64,000 nt of DNA from Icerya purchasi. Its lineage: Eukaryota > Arthropoda > Insecta > Hemiptera > Monophlebidae. Below are positions 37,241 through 49,699 of the stretch, piece after piece. The translations under genes were made by a program, and so were the position numbers. The number at the start of each line of letters is the position of its first letter. The first letter of the stretch is position 1. The DNA lies in assembly GCA_039619475.1 (NCBI GenBank), contig CM077115.1:140132172-140196171 (forward strand), given 5' to 3'. The notes under the pieces are model-generated. The model did no database searches and was not told the DNA's origin. It was given only the letters and a program-made list of their open reading frames with translations.

Positions 37241-38402
37241 ATTAATTACAACGTAATTCTTAGGCTACCCCCCATTCGAAAAAATGTCCCAGAAAAATGT
37301 CCCAATTTTATGTAACGTTTATTATATTTTGTAGGATTTTTGTTATTGTTATTTAAAAAATGTCACAATTTTATGTAATGAAATATGTAACGAAAAAATG
37401 TCTTAATTTTATATCTCTTCTTCGACGTGTCGTACGCAGTGTTCTGCGCGTAGACGATCATATATTATGGCTTCTTGCCGCCTTGATTTTTTGGTCCACT
37501 GTCGGACATTTCTGGTGTATTTTTCCTTGAATAATCAACCGTAATAGTTCATAATTTTCCCGCTTGATATAAACTTCGGATGTTCCATGTGGCGATTTGT
37601 ATCTGTTGTTGCGTTTTCCTAGTATTATCCTTAGCAGACGGTGGTATTCTTCGCACCCTGTGCCCCCTAAAGGGCCGCACCGGACTCAGGGCCATTTTCT
37701 TGTGATTTTCTGCCATATATGATAACCTGGGAAAATTACAGCGGTGATTTCCCTCTTGCCTTCCGCCGGATTTTTCTGTAGGGGTTGTCTCCCTTAGCAC
37801 GAGGGGACCCGGTTATAAGGCGCCGGGTGCTCGCCTACTCGCCCTGAGTTGATATTCATTAACTCGACTGAGGCACATAGTCACGGGCGAGCTTCTGGTA
37901 GTCTGCCAGATATATATGCAGAAAAAGCTTAACGGTATTTAAAAGCAGGCGTATTATCGGCATCTACACCTCCTTCCGTTTTCCTACCAGCGTATAATGT
38001 GAGTTCTGATTTAGCTTTTCTGATTAATTCTAAGTCCGTCGAACAGAAAATTTCCACCCTGCACGACGTGAACGTACAGAACTCCCGAGGTTGTTGTTTC
38101 GTATCTATGCCAATGGGACTAGCACTACAGACATAGAGTGACTACTTACTAGAGAAAGATGCTCTAGTTACAACAACCTGTGCCTCGCGGGGCTAATTTT
38201 ATATAACGGAAGTTAAATGTTAGAATAGGATTTTTGTGGTTATGTTATTTTTTGTGTGTGTTGATGCCAGTAAGAATTACATTGTAAATTTTGATCATTT
38301 TATACAAAGCATAGAAGAGAAAGAGACAGAAATTAAAGCAAGAGGGGCAAGGGGCACAGTCCCTTGCGAGGCCAAAATGGCCGAGTTTTATATATATATA
38401 TA
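37241..38402 (+). repeat. Non-autonomous repeat, tandem copy B (interrupted)
   Basis: Same start and end as copy A, with a contracted minisatellite. A foreign 779-bp piece is inserted at 37415-38193. Removing the insert restores colinearity with copy A through AATTTTATATAACGGAAG. Confidence 0.8.
37415..38193 (-). mobile_element. Nested LINE-derived insertion
   Basis: Flanked by an 11-bp target-site duplication, TAATTTTATAT (37404-37414 and 38194-38204). On the minus strand it carries a frame at 37549-37800 ending QIQIATWNIRSLYQAGKL and a stop. IATWNIRSLYQAGKL is the start of an apurinic-type endonuclease domain of RTE/Jockey-like LINEs. The rest of the endonuclease and all of the reverse transcriptase are missing, so this is a 5' part joined to a short 3' end, a non-autonomous deletion derivative. 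Confidence 0.8.
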
Positions 38403-40714
38403 TGCTAGCTGTTACCCACGACCATCTATATATTAATACTTTTTTAAATCTATATTTCGAAATTAATAAAAATATTTTTTGTTTTATCTAAAATTTATAT
38501 ACAGTAAACATTTCTTAGATCTTCATTTTCTTTTACCATACTTTTAAAAATTTGTACGTTCTTTACAAAATATTCATTAGAGTCAATTGAATAACATTCC
38601 TGGATGTTCCACAGCTTACATCATTGTAATCATCTGTTTTTATTCCTTGATCACCGTTTTCATCGCATCATTCGTCTATGGCATAAACGATTCATTTACT
38701 TACCGGCCAGCTGTTGCCCGCGACTTTTCTTTTTTTTTTTATGTATGGTGAACTTATACTTCCATTAAACGTATATTTCCTCTATTCAGTTTTCTATTAT
38801 TAGGGTTAACTGAGTTTCATTTTTGAAAAGCACTTTGATTTTCATCACTCTAATCATTTATTTTCTACCACTTCTTGACCATCCCATTTTCATCATTTAA
38901 TCCCCTTATACTATAAACTATTCATCTACTTTCCGGCGTGCTTCCATAGGCTTTATAGATTAATTTTTTTTTATATGTCGAAAATGGGCGTCCCTTGGGG
39001 GCCCCTTTATAAAGCGGGACCCAGGGCTACAGCTAGACCCCCCTAAATCCAGGCCTGCTCGTGTACATCGTCCATTTAATTTAAGAATATTTGTTTTTAA
39101 TTTTTAAATTATAAGAGTTTATAACGGTTATTTAGTTAGCAACCATCGACGTTCGTCGGTACTCATCCGGAAACACCACCGACCGGTACAACTTGTAATA
39201 AAGAAAGAATCATCAATCGCATCACTCCGCATGGTCAAAATTTATACGAAGTCATGAAAATACGTAATATTTCGGTTAGCCGTGATTTTGTAAATGGCGT
39301 TACAGTAATAATCTAATTTGTTTTTATTTATTTATTTTTTTTTTTTTTTGAATCTACATTTCCACCGTAATTAACATTGTTAATATTTCAATTTTTTTGT
39401 CTAGCTATATTAAAAATGTTTTTTTTTCTTTTTTTTTTTTTTTCAGTTTATATTTCTGCGGTAAATAGTAATAATATCTGGTGTAATATTTCCAGTCAAT
39501 CATGTTCGTTATATTACTGAAAAATTCCCTAAAGATATTTCCCCTTTTCATGTTATTTGGTCACTACTGAGTATCTGTTTTCACCGATAATACTGGTACA
39601 ATTTCGAATGAACAAAGAATTATTAAAATCGATCCGTGTAGGCAAAGGTTATGCGCGAACACAACAAACATACAAAAAGAAGAAAAAAAACAACTACATA
39701 TATCCCATCTTTAGTAGTAGAAAAAAGAAAACAAAAATGCATTAGCAAAAAGATAAATGTACTATTACATGTTGTATGAAATTGAACGAGACCAGAATTT
39801 ATATTTAATTGCAAGAGAGAAAACCAAAGAAACGTATTAATAAAGATGAAGCCAGTGCATGTTTATTCTTAAGATAATTAGTTATATTTGTAATTTTTCA
39901 TCATTTTTAATAGCTAATTAACGAATCGGATGTAAACATTACATTGAATAGAAGATGTGAATTATTTTTTTCCTTCTGGCAATAATTCCGTCTAATAATT
40001 TTTAATTACACTTTATCTACACTAGTTCATTTCAATATTTCAAATATTCCGCAAAAATTTATAATAATAACAAATCACGTGCGTATATTCTTTCCCCTCT
40101 TTGGTTTTTTTTCCCTCATTATTGCTTGTTTGATTTTTTTTATTTAAATTACTCAGCGAGGCCTGACGTTTAAACATGACCAAATGAAGTTAATAAAACA
40201 CGAAAGTGATTCTTTCTCTTCGACCTACGTATTGACCTAATTCTCAACGTAAGCCCCCAACAGTACTCGATATATTTGTGATTTCTAGAAAATTACAGGT
40301 ATACACCGTTCGCGCAACGGATGACTATTGTGTTACGCTTACAATAAATAGTACAGCGTTTTATCACGCATCGCATCTAATGCGCTACATACAATGCAAG
40401 CGGATGATATTTTAAAAATTATTGAATAAAAAAAAAAGAAAAAAGATTGCTGTTCTTTGTGAAGAAAGCCGATGATGCCGATACAGTTTTTTTTTCTTTT
40501 TTTTTTCTACAATCACCAGTAGAACTATAAAATGAATTAAAGTAGACTGATTAGCCTAATGGCCATACGGTCTCTTTGCTCTATTACATCTGAATAAGTT
40601 AACAGATTATTCAAACTATCACGCGACCATAGGATCGGGTACATTTTAATTGGCAACATCAGTAATCAGCATATTTGTATTAGTTCCAGTTTATCAAAGA
40701 ATGTCTTATATCTC
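38403..40714. other. AT-rich intergenic DNA, no gene seen
   Basis: T-rich and A-rich tracts (for example 39338-39350 and 39419-39443). A GC-richer scrap near 38985-39055 may be mobile-element debris. I find no open frame with recognisable motifs. Confidence 0.4.
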
Positions 40715-40768
40715 TTCCTGTTGTTGGGTCAATGCCGCTAGCGCGCCCACAAAAAAAAAAAAAAAAAA
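40715..40768 (+). mobile_element. Ultra-short LINE 3'-end insertion 1
   Basis: A 54-bp insertion: TTGGGTCAATGCCGCTAGCG, then CGCCCAC and an A-run. The 14-bp target-site duplication is ATGTCTTATATCTC (40701-40714 and 40769-40782). The stub matches the 3' end of the LINE copy ending near 52970 and the insertion at 47171. Confidence 0.8.
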
Positions 40769-40782
40769 ATGTCTTATATCTC

Positions 40783-41899
40783 AATTTTACCATTTCAGTG
40801 AGAGAATGAATCCATCTCTCCTTATTGATATATAAAGTATGGCGCACAGACTATTATTTTACTCGAGATCTTAAACTCAATTGATTCAAGGCGACGTACA
40901 ACGGGTTAATAAAGTATTCAAACATGAACAAAAATACGCAAAATGAGACAAAGTTTTTGAAGCGTTTGCATTTAAAGCTAGTTTTTTCCTACAAAATTAT
41001 TTTTATTATACAGTTTCAACTCTTTGACACTTGGACCGTCCCGGTGCTTTCCTTTCATCTTCATCGACGAAACATTTTTTTAAAACATTTTAATCCTTAG
41101 CATAGTACAAACCAAACATTAAAAAAAAGTTTTCTCGAAATTTTACATTTAGAATTATAACGATTGTAAATAGTTAAATTCTTTTTTTTTTTTTTTTTTG
41201 AACTCGTCAACCGCGAACTTTTATTCAGAAACAATTAAGACAGGAAAAAGTCGGTTATATATAAATTTTATTCATTTCCTTTTAACAGGATGATAGGCGC
41301 TGTCTTTGCAGTCGTCACCATAATTATTATTCAAGTTTCATAATAAGAATTACAAACTTTATTTTATAGCAGTGGAGAAAGTCATTGAACTTTCGGATAA
41401 TTCTTCACGGCACGCTAAGCGCTGTGTTTTATATAACTGTGATACTTGATGGCTCTAACTGCTTTTTAAACATCCCGTGTTTCTTTGTCCTTAATTATTT
41501 GTAGTCTACCCGGATTGTGTTCGGGCAGTGTTGAATTTTGCAGCATCGAACAGATTGCACCGCGTTCTGTAATTTCCAGTGAGTTTAGGTGCCGTAATAG
41601 CCCAGGTAGTTACACACACGGCGCCTAGATTTATATTTTTAAATTTATTAAAAAAAAAAAAAATTATTTCTAGTCTGATTCCTTTGTCTATTGGTACTGT
41701 GGGCTCTGTAATTGTAGATGTGGCCATGGTATGAGACAGCCAACTCCTTTTTACCATCGGCAATGTCATTTCTTCTCTTTTCAAGATGCACATGTTTGGC
41801 ATATATCGACGTTGATGGTCTCATTGGTTCTCCATCCTTGGTATATCGTTCTTTGTCAGATTCCATTCCTTGTAACTCCTAATTGCTGCTATTTACACG
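40783..41899. other. Non-coding AT-rich segment
   Basis: No motif-bearing frame found. Poly(T)/poly(A) runs occur at 41182-41199 and 41650-41663. The open frames at 41506-41866 and 41731-42114 have no recognisable domain. Confidence 0.4.
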
Positions 41900-43420
41900 T
41901 GTTGATGGGTAATCGTCTATTATTGGAAAGCCCAGGGAAAACCCCAAACAAGAAAAAAAAAAAAAATCCCCGATCAGGTATCGTTAATAAGAAGGAACAA
42001 ATAGCGGGAATAAAGCATAGGCAAGAAAAGAACAGGATACAAGGTAAGGAGCAGGAAGCCCGAGTCTCAGTAAACTGGAGTATAGAGCGTAGCGCCCCGC
42101 CGAACGAAAGATAAACACTCAGAGAATAGCAAATGGGCAAACAAATTCATCATTTGAATGGAGCAAACAATGGGGAGAAAGGAAGCGAACAAAAAGCGAA
42201 AGCGAGAGGAAGACAGTAGGAAATGCTAAAACGCGAGCGAATAATGAAGACTCAACAGAACGGCGAAGTGAGAGAAAAAAAGAAAAGAATCACTGATTAG
42301 CAGGAAACTAAGTTGAAGAGACAGATGAAATTAATAATTATTAGAAAAAGAAGAAATTCATATATCCGACCGAAACCTGAGGTGAAAACTTTAACAAAAT
42401 GAAAGGAGATTAAGGGCTGAAACTTTACTAAAAAAAAAAAAAAAGGAAGCAAGAAGAAGTAGCAACTGAGCCATGAACGTATACGGAGAATAATGAGGTC
42501 ATAAGAATGTTCACGAAGGGGAGAACTGATGTCCTGAAGGGTTCTCACTTAGTCAGAAATAATAAAATAATTGAAAGAAATGAAAATGTGGAATGTAGAA
42601 TAACTATCAAAAACCGGCTGCGATAATGAAACAGAAAGAAGGAAGCCGAAATGATTTCGATACGTTGAAATCTGGAAGGATAAAAGAAGCTTTTCGATAG
42701 CAATCAGTGAAAATGGATACATGAGAAGAAAGTAAGAAAGTGATAGTACTGTAGGATACCTATTTAATTAAGGCTTATTTAGAAAACAGGAATAGAACAC
42801 ATACTTCAGAGGAAGACGACGTAGTTGAAGAAAAACAAGGGAGATTATCAAAAGGAGATTATTATGTAAAGGTAAAATGAACTAAAGCGAAGAGAAATAA
42901 AATATCGCGGATAGGGATTTTTCTAGATGTAAAACGCCAACTCTTGGAAATCGAAAGGTCGAAAGGTGGAAATGAATATAGAAGATGTGAGCGGGAAGAC
43001 GGTTAACGAAGAAACGATAGCCTAAATAAGATTTGCGAATGGAGAAGAGTGGCGTATTAGATTCAGCATGAAATTGGATTTAAGAACACCAAGAACAAAG
43101 TCGAAGGCACGAATTTTGAATTATATCTAGTTTAGAGAAGTCGGCGAGACCTAGAAGCGCAGCCATAAATAAAAAAACAGTAATCAGATTGAATAATTGA
43201 CTTTTTAAGAAAAATCAGCAGGGATCACAGCTCATTTAATTGACGACAGGACTCTCGACAAATTTAACAACCTTTTAACAGAAAAAGTGGGAAGATATTT
43301 GATGTATTCCGAAAACGACAAACATCATCAAGGAAGATACCACACAATAACAGAAGCAGCTAACAAGAGAAAAGTGAAGTAGGATTGTTGAAGTAGAGAT
43401 GTAGCGTTGAGTAACTTAGT
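41900..43420 (-). pseudogene. Jockey-type LINE, 3' fragment
   Basis: The minus strand near 43200-42960 reads DYCFFIYGCA, KLDIIQNSCLRLC and RKSYLGYRFF across frame breaks, the region following the reverse transcriptase in this LINE. Near 42500 it reads DLIILRIRSWLS, as in the RNase H-like region of the copy at 45050-48760. It is heavily decayed and its limits are approximate. Confidence 0.6.
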
Positions 43421-43639
43421 TGTTTCGTGTGTTAAAATTATTGCTACCGTTTTAATCGGTTAATCGACGCGTTTTTACCACTTCGTCTAAATCGATCACA
43501 ACACGCATTCATCATTCACTCTCTCACACACACACCCACACGCACACCAACTCTTATACATCCGTATTCCACTACACGCACCTTTACACTTTATTTGCAA
43601 CCAGTGGTATGCACTGCTTGTAATTATTAGTTTTAGTTT

Positions 43640-44995
43640 TCAATTAAAAAGGACTTCCTCACCCCGATCGTAATTTCACTTTTAATGAATATGTTATTTC
43701 TAATTATTCTACTGATAAAAATATCTCTATAGAATCACCGACGAAAAGTGAATTAATTACAGATAGGAACATTGCAAAGCGTGCTTTATTTTCTAAAGAT
43801 AATGCAAACGATATTATTAACAATTCCTACCGTAATAATTAAAATAATACGAATTCTCAATGTTAAAGGAAGCCGGAAGAACCGATTACAAAATTTGTAC
43901 AATGCGAATACTGTTTATGATAATAACTTACGATACAAAATATCTGTAGAAAAAATTTTGTGTAGATAATCAAATTTGAGTTTTTATTAGCGCTCTTAAA
44001 GTTACCGTTGAAAAAGTATTATCTATGTGTAGGAACATAACTGAAATTATAAGGTGTGGCGCAATAGAGCTATTGTGCAACTGTCTCCTATCCATTTGGT
44101 AAATAATTTGATTAATAATTCCTTTCTGTCAGCCAGCGGTTTATATTGTTCTCTAGTTTGTCTCTAGATCGGAAGTTGTGCGGGGAGCTGATTTTGAGTT
44201 CACGGACCATCAACCTTTACTAAATGATTAATTCCGACTCGTTTTCAGTTAAAAACACATCAAAAGATTGAATGGACGAACAATTATCGATAATCAAGTT
44301 AAATTTATTCCGAGTAAATCTGTTCTTGTTTTTGTGTTTCACGGACGAGCCTAGTATGTTTTCCTTTGGAATGTGCGGATTGCTTGCGAGCCCTTCGTTA
44401 GGAGAATTCAACAACGTTTTTGATGTTTTAGATACGGCCACATTGGTAGCCGGTGCAAAGTACAGCGAGATACGTTAGATGCGGGAACACAGACCATGTT
44501 GAAGAACACTGTAACAGGTTATCTGCGGAATGCGTACTTTGCGACTAACTCTTCCTGTTCGGAGAAAAAGAGATAAACGTAACTATTAATAAATGAATGA
44601 CCAATCGTAAGCTAGATTTTCAAGAGGAGTCTTCAGAGGTTCCTAAAATTTATCAACAGGAATCCTCAAACGTAGTTAAACATATTCGTTCTTTTAACTG
44701 ATTTTAACGATTATCCTGCTTTAGACTTCGTATTCCAACCTTTAAACCTAAACGGATGCTTAAGAATAAAACCGGGTTTATCGATACAAAACAATTAGTA
44801 TCTTTCGAAAACCGATCTCGAAATAGATCTGTATCTTTCGAAAACCGATCTCGAAATAGATCTGTATCTTTCGAAAACCGATCTCGAAATAGATCTGTAT
44901 CTTTCTTATCCTCTGACGAAGAAAGATCAATTCGTAAACCAGTACTTAATTCAACAATGAAAACTCGTAATAATTTTAATGTTTTTTTTTGGTAG
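43640..44995 (+). pseudogene. Jockey-type LINE gag (ORF1) remnant
   Basis: Across several frames the plus strand reads as ORF1. FTFNEYVISNYSTDKN lies near 43680, RNRAIVQLSPIHLVNN near 44070, VVRGADFEFTDHQPLL near 44180, KHIKRLNGRTIIDNQVKF near 44260, and FHGRA/VFLWNVRIACEP near 44340-44390. Zinc-knuckle-like residues RCGNTDHVEEHC and AECVLCD follow near 44480-44545. This is the order found in Jockey nucleic-acid-binding proteins. The C-terminal tail carries the 33-bp repeat below. Stops and frameshifts make it dead. Confidence 0.8.
44798..44905 (+). repeat. In-frame 33-bp coding repeat in LINE gag
   Basis: GTATCTTTCGAAAACCGATC plus 13 bases repeats at 44798, 44831 and 44864 and begins a fourth time at 44897. 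Translation gives the 11-residue unit VSFENRSRNRS three times, with the gag tail continuing open on both sides (MLKNKTGF upstream, SSDEERSIRKP downstream). Confidence 0.92.
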
Positions 44996-45049
44996 GGGAG
45001 GGGGGCATGCCAGCAACGGACCTCCGCCCAGAACCGACACGAAGGAAAA

Positions 45050-48000
45050 GAATCAGTTATAGATTCGGTCAGATATTGATAGGATAAAAGAACTGAGGAT
45101 CAGGACCAATGGAGATCGACGAAAACGATAAGATATACGGAACGCAATAAGGATTAGGGAGCTTAAGTGATAACAGATCGAAGTACAAAGAAGTAAGTTT
45201 ATTCGCGAGAGATGGACATTCAAAGAAGATATGGTCAGGATCGCAGACGGCTTCGTCGTTAGGAAGAAGAGAACAACTAGGGGGATAGTGTGAGATGGAA
45301 ACGAAAACGTGAGGAAGGAAGAATGATTAAGTCGTAAACGAATAATAGGGACAATAACGGAGCGGCGAAGCTTAGGAAAATCGTAAAACCAAGGCCGCGT
45401 GGGAAGATTAAGTTGGGTGGAAAAATAAAAGGAAGGTTGATTAGAAAAGGTAGAATCGTACAAATCTGACTAAAATTTAACATGAAACTTTTTACACAAT
45501 GGGAGTAAATTAAAAACTGGAATTTTAGAGAAAAAAAGCGGAAGGATACATCAGTTTGAGTCAAAAAATCTTCCATTTCGTTACCCTTTATCTCCATATG
45601 ACTGGGGGGGGGGGGGCATATCAATGCGGATAGCATGAAGTGAGAAAAAAAGTGTGAATGAGAAAGCGAATACGAAGGATAAAAAAATCGGAAGAGTAAT
45701 ATGAGGAAATAGCTTTCAGAGCACACATGGAGTCAGACATAACTAAATATTTAGAAAAAGACCAATAGGAGGAAATATAAATTATGAAACGTAGAATAGA
45801 CATTAGCTCGGCCGTAAAGATAGTACAAAAAGAAGAGAGAAGGAAAGATTCAGAGAAATTTATGCTCGGAAGAATGAACGAAGCTCCAACTCGATTAGGG
45901 ACCATCCGTAAAAATCGTCATGTGAGAAAGAAATCGAGATTCAATTTAACTATGGAATTCCTGTATAACTGTTGTATTGGAAAGTAATTTGAAGGAAGGA
46001 GGAAAATAGAATATATATTGAGAGGAATGGACTGAAAGAAAGGTAAGAGAAATTATTATAAGAAATTGTACAGGATAAAAAGGAATTCAGTCGCAAGGCA
46101 ATATGGGCTAGGATAGGAATTTTTTCTTGGGAGAAAAGCGTCAGTTTTGCAGAATAGAAAAATATGAAGTAATAAGTCTAGAGGATGATAACGGTAAGCG
46201 TTTACGCAAGAAACAATATCCTAAATAAGATCTGCGGATGAAAAGGGGAGGCGAGTATGACCTAGCGAGAACTACTGGTATTGGAGAAGATCTAAGAGCA
46301 TCAAGGCAAAGACGAATACAATAATTTTTGATTATATCCAGCTTGGAAAGAAGTGATTTTGAGGCACAACCGTAGATAAAGGAACAGTAATCGAGTTTAG
46401 AACGGATAATCGATTTGTTCAAAGAAATGAGGAGAAAAGGATCGCATCCCTATTTTGTTGAGGAAAGAATTTTCAGCACGTTCAGTCTTCGAAGGGCAGA
46501 AGAAGAAATGAAATTAATATGTTCATAAAATGACAGACGACTATTAAAGAATACACCGTGATAGCAAAAGCAATCCTTACGAGGGATAAGTATGGAATTT
46601 AAAGATACAAAGACGCTAAAGCGGGACTAAAAGGACGAAGAGAAAAGACAATACAAGAAGATTTTGAAGGGGAGATAGAAAGTTTCAAAGAGGAAAGAAA
46701 TTGTTCCAATGTAGCTAGAGACAAATTGACTTTTTCCTTTACGTCTACAATATTTCGGAATGAAGAAAAGAGAAGAATATCATCGGGAAGAGGAGTTCGT
46801 AGAAAGAGAAGCAACAGAAAAATAGTATAGATATTAAAAAGAGTAGGACCAAGGCGGGATCCTTGTGAAAGACCACGTGAAACAACTCTTGTAGCCCCGA
46901 ACAAGGGGGAAAAGAGGAGAATAGTACAATATAACATCAGATTAATAATGAGGGAAGAGAAATGCGTCGGGATGTTAATTGCTATCATTCTATCTCGAAG
47001 AGTAGGGAGATGGACATTGTCAAAAACACTGGAAACATCAATAAAAGTAGCTGTGTATACTGTTCATCGATGAAAGATTTATAGATATGGGAAACATAAT
47101 GACTGCGCCAGTCAACAGGACCTAAGGCTGGACGGAAGCCAAATAGTGTATATTGGAAGAAAAAACGTTCTGTTCTTGGGTCAATGTCCATGTTGACAAA
47201 CCCATAAAAAAAAAACAAAAAAAAACAAAAAAAAAACGTTATTGTGCTCGAGACACCAGACCAGGCGCTTGTTAAGCATGCCCTCAAATAGTTTTCTGAG
47301 ACACGATCCAATGGAGATCGGACGAAGGGAGGAGTTTTTCTTAGGGATAGGAAGGATAATAAAAGTATTCTAGGCAGGAGGTGGTGACTCCTCTAGACAA
47401 AAAAGAATTAAATATATACAGAAAAGAGTTTGGAGAACTTGATCGGATAGTTTTTTTTAGAGATAGAGAAGGGAATACCATCAAAGCCCCGGGTTGGGGC
47501 TAGAAGATTTTTTAAGAATTGATTTTAATGGAAATGCGGGTTAGAGTCTTCTGTAAATAGAAACGGACAGGATTCATCATCGTTGGGAACATAAGCAGGA
47601 GCAACAGCATCCACAAAAGATGACAAACTATTGGAAAAATAATGTGGACAGAAGGACGTCCACAAGAAGGAAATTTGAACGCTCTGGCCATTTTCCAGAT
47701 ATGATTAGGAGGAGTAATTCTCGAAAAAGGACAGTAGAAGCTTCCGCAAGAGGATTTCTTAGAAGATTTTAGTGTATAAACCTAGCTCTTACATTTTAGC
47801 TCTTTTGTGGGCAAGAAAGTTTTCACGTTTAGGATTTGGCCGGAAAATTTTAAATGCAGCGCAACTATGATCGAAAGGTTCCACGACGGTTTAATGACGA
47901 CGGTTGACGGAGAGGAGAAGACAACGGAAGTACATTTGTAATAGAATTTAAGAATAGATAGTAGTGGAATACAGGATCAAAGTCATCTAGAAAGTTAGGA

Positions 48001-48760
48001 AGTATAGAATCAACTAAAGAATGGAACAGAGCCCAATTAGTTTTGGGTAAGTTCCATCGAAGGTAATGGAAATAGGAATATGATCATTACCAAAGGAGCC
48101 CAGGAGAGTTGATTAATTAAATTCAGAGACGGGAACGTTAAATCGAGAGAACTATAACTAGATGGACTCTTGTAATAGGTAGGAGAGAGGTCATTAAGGA
48201 GAACTACATCAACAGAAAAAGCAAGATTTTCAAGAAGAGTACCGTTTTTGTTATGTTTGAACAACCCCATAAGGGAGATCGAGCATTCCAGTCACTACCA
48301 ATGATAAATGGATGAGGGATAGACCTGAGAAACGGAACGAGAAGAAAGTGACGATGACGCAACTAGGAGGAACGTAAATAGACATAATGTTAAGCGAAAG
48401 AGCTGCGTTGGAAGGGCTGGAAATGTTTACAATACTATTAAGCTCATTAGTACTAGAACGGGAATTAAAGGAAACATCATGAAATCAAAATAGAATGCCG
48501 TTCCTAATAAAAATAGCAGATCCATCATAACCATCGTCACGGTCGCATCTGATTATCTTAAACCCACGAAAATTAATATTCCGACTAAAACCATAGAAAT
48601 TAAATTCTCCTTCCAGAATTTGTTTCCATCTATAAACTCCGTTTTCCTCTGTTTTGCCTAGCGTTCGACTACACCTACATAGTGTTCGAAATGTTTCCTT
48701 TTTGGACACATTACCAGACACTGTCGTAGTTCTTTTAATATATGCATTCATTGTGCCTCC
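45050..48760 (-). pseudogene. Jockey-type LINE ORF2, nearly full domain set but dead
   Basis: Reading the minus strand from 48590 down: endonuclease pieces RCDRDDGYDGSAIFIRN and, near 48200, DVVLLNDLSPTYY and SSLDLTFPS. Then the reverse transcriptase: FGFRPALGPVD near 47130, and GLSQGSRLGPTLFNIY and PDDILLFSS near 46870-46780. The catalytic YADD is changed to LPDD. Then RSKLDYCSFIYGCA and RRSYLGYCFLRKRLP at 46400-46200, an RNase H-like part (VGASFILPSINFSES, MSDSMCALKAISSY) at 45890-45760, and a C-terminal IIRLRLNHSSFLTF region at 45330. Many frameshifts and a nested insertion at 47171 interrupt it. Confidence 0.85.
47171..47230 (+). mobile_element. Ultra-short LINE 3'-end insertion 2
   Basis: About 60 bp: CTGTTCTTGGGTCAATGTCC, then ATGTTGACAAACCCAT and a long A-rich tail. 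Flanked by AAAAAACGTT at 47161-47170 and 47231-47240. It lands in the reverse-transcriptase region of the minus-strand LINE, splitting the sequence just before the FGFR motif. Confidence 0.82.
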
Positions 48761-48899
48761 AAATATCCTTTCTCAGATTGGAGCAATCTTCAATAGCTCC
48801 CTTTTTGCCGAAACTGTAAAGATCCTAATTACGCATATGATCGTACGTGCCCGGTATTGAATAAGAGAAAAAGAAATTAAGCACGTAATGGCATTCGAA

Positions 48900-49351
48900 A
48901 ATATCTCGTTCCAGGAGGCGTCTAATTTCAAAAAATGTAATTTAGCTTTCCAGGGGTTCTCATATGCCGATCATGCTTCGTTACTTGCTTCTGGTTCCAA
49001 TACATCTTCAAGCCTTCTCATACACTTACTAAATTTATTCCGCGTCCTAAATTCCTGACTTTTCATAAACGCCCTAATTCTAAATCCTATTCTAAACCTT
49101 TCCCACAGTTTCCTGTCCTTCCTTCTAACTACTTTCCGTCGCCCTCTAATGGATGGGCTCTTAATAGTTCTCCCTGTACTAGAAATTTTACCACCATTAA
49201 TATTAATTCCTTAGTATTTGACACTTTCAGTCCTAGTCCCATTTCTACTTCCAACGTACTTTTCTCCACTACTTTCCCTACAGCTAACTTTATAACAGCA
49301 GCTATATTAGAACTTCTTGCATCCAATAACATTGATTCTTCTCCCTGCTGA
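48900..49351 (+). pseudogene. LINE copy C: gag (ORF1) C-terminal part
   Basis: Reads GFSYADHASLLASGSN near 48955. After a frame change, PKFLTFHKRPNSKSYSKP begins at 49046 and the frame ends at the stop 49349-49351, about 101 codons without interruption. The Pro/Ser/Asn-rich tail fits the end of a Jockey gag. ORF2 of the same copy follows after a T/C-rich spacer and a mariner insertion. Confidence 0.55.
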
Positions 49352-49699
49352 CTCCTTACCTCCTTTTTAATCTAACTACATTCACCTTAATTAATTATTC
49401 TTCTCACTTCCGCTATAAAGTGAAAGTGAATGCAATCGGGACTAGCTTTTTTTCTCTCATTTCGTTCTTTCTCTGCTTTTTCTGTTTTTATTACCATTAT
49501 TATTAATATTACTACTATTTCCTTTCATATTAATCTTTTCCTTTTCTGGATTTTAAGACACTTGAGTGTATTGCCCAGAGATGGACATGCAGCAGCTGTT
49601 TTTTTCATATTTCAATATACTGACACTGCTGTGACTAAAATCACCTCCAAGCTCAGATACAAGGCGTGACAATTGTCTTCGTGGAATTTTGCCCTGGAG

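Noticed and set aside
37900..38193. tRNA-like or ribozyme start of the nested LINE derivative
   Set aside because: I looked for tRNA A/B boxes and HDV or hammerhead cores at the 5' end on the minus strand and found no convincing match.
48760..48900. Twin-priming inversion joining the minus and plus LINE copies
   Set aside because: Both sides contain the post-RT and RNase H-like region, so they are two copies and not one copy with an inverted 5' part.
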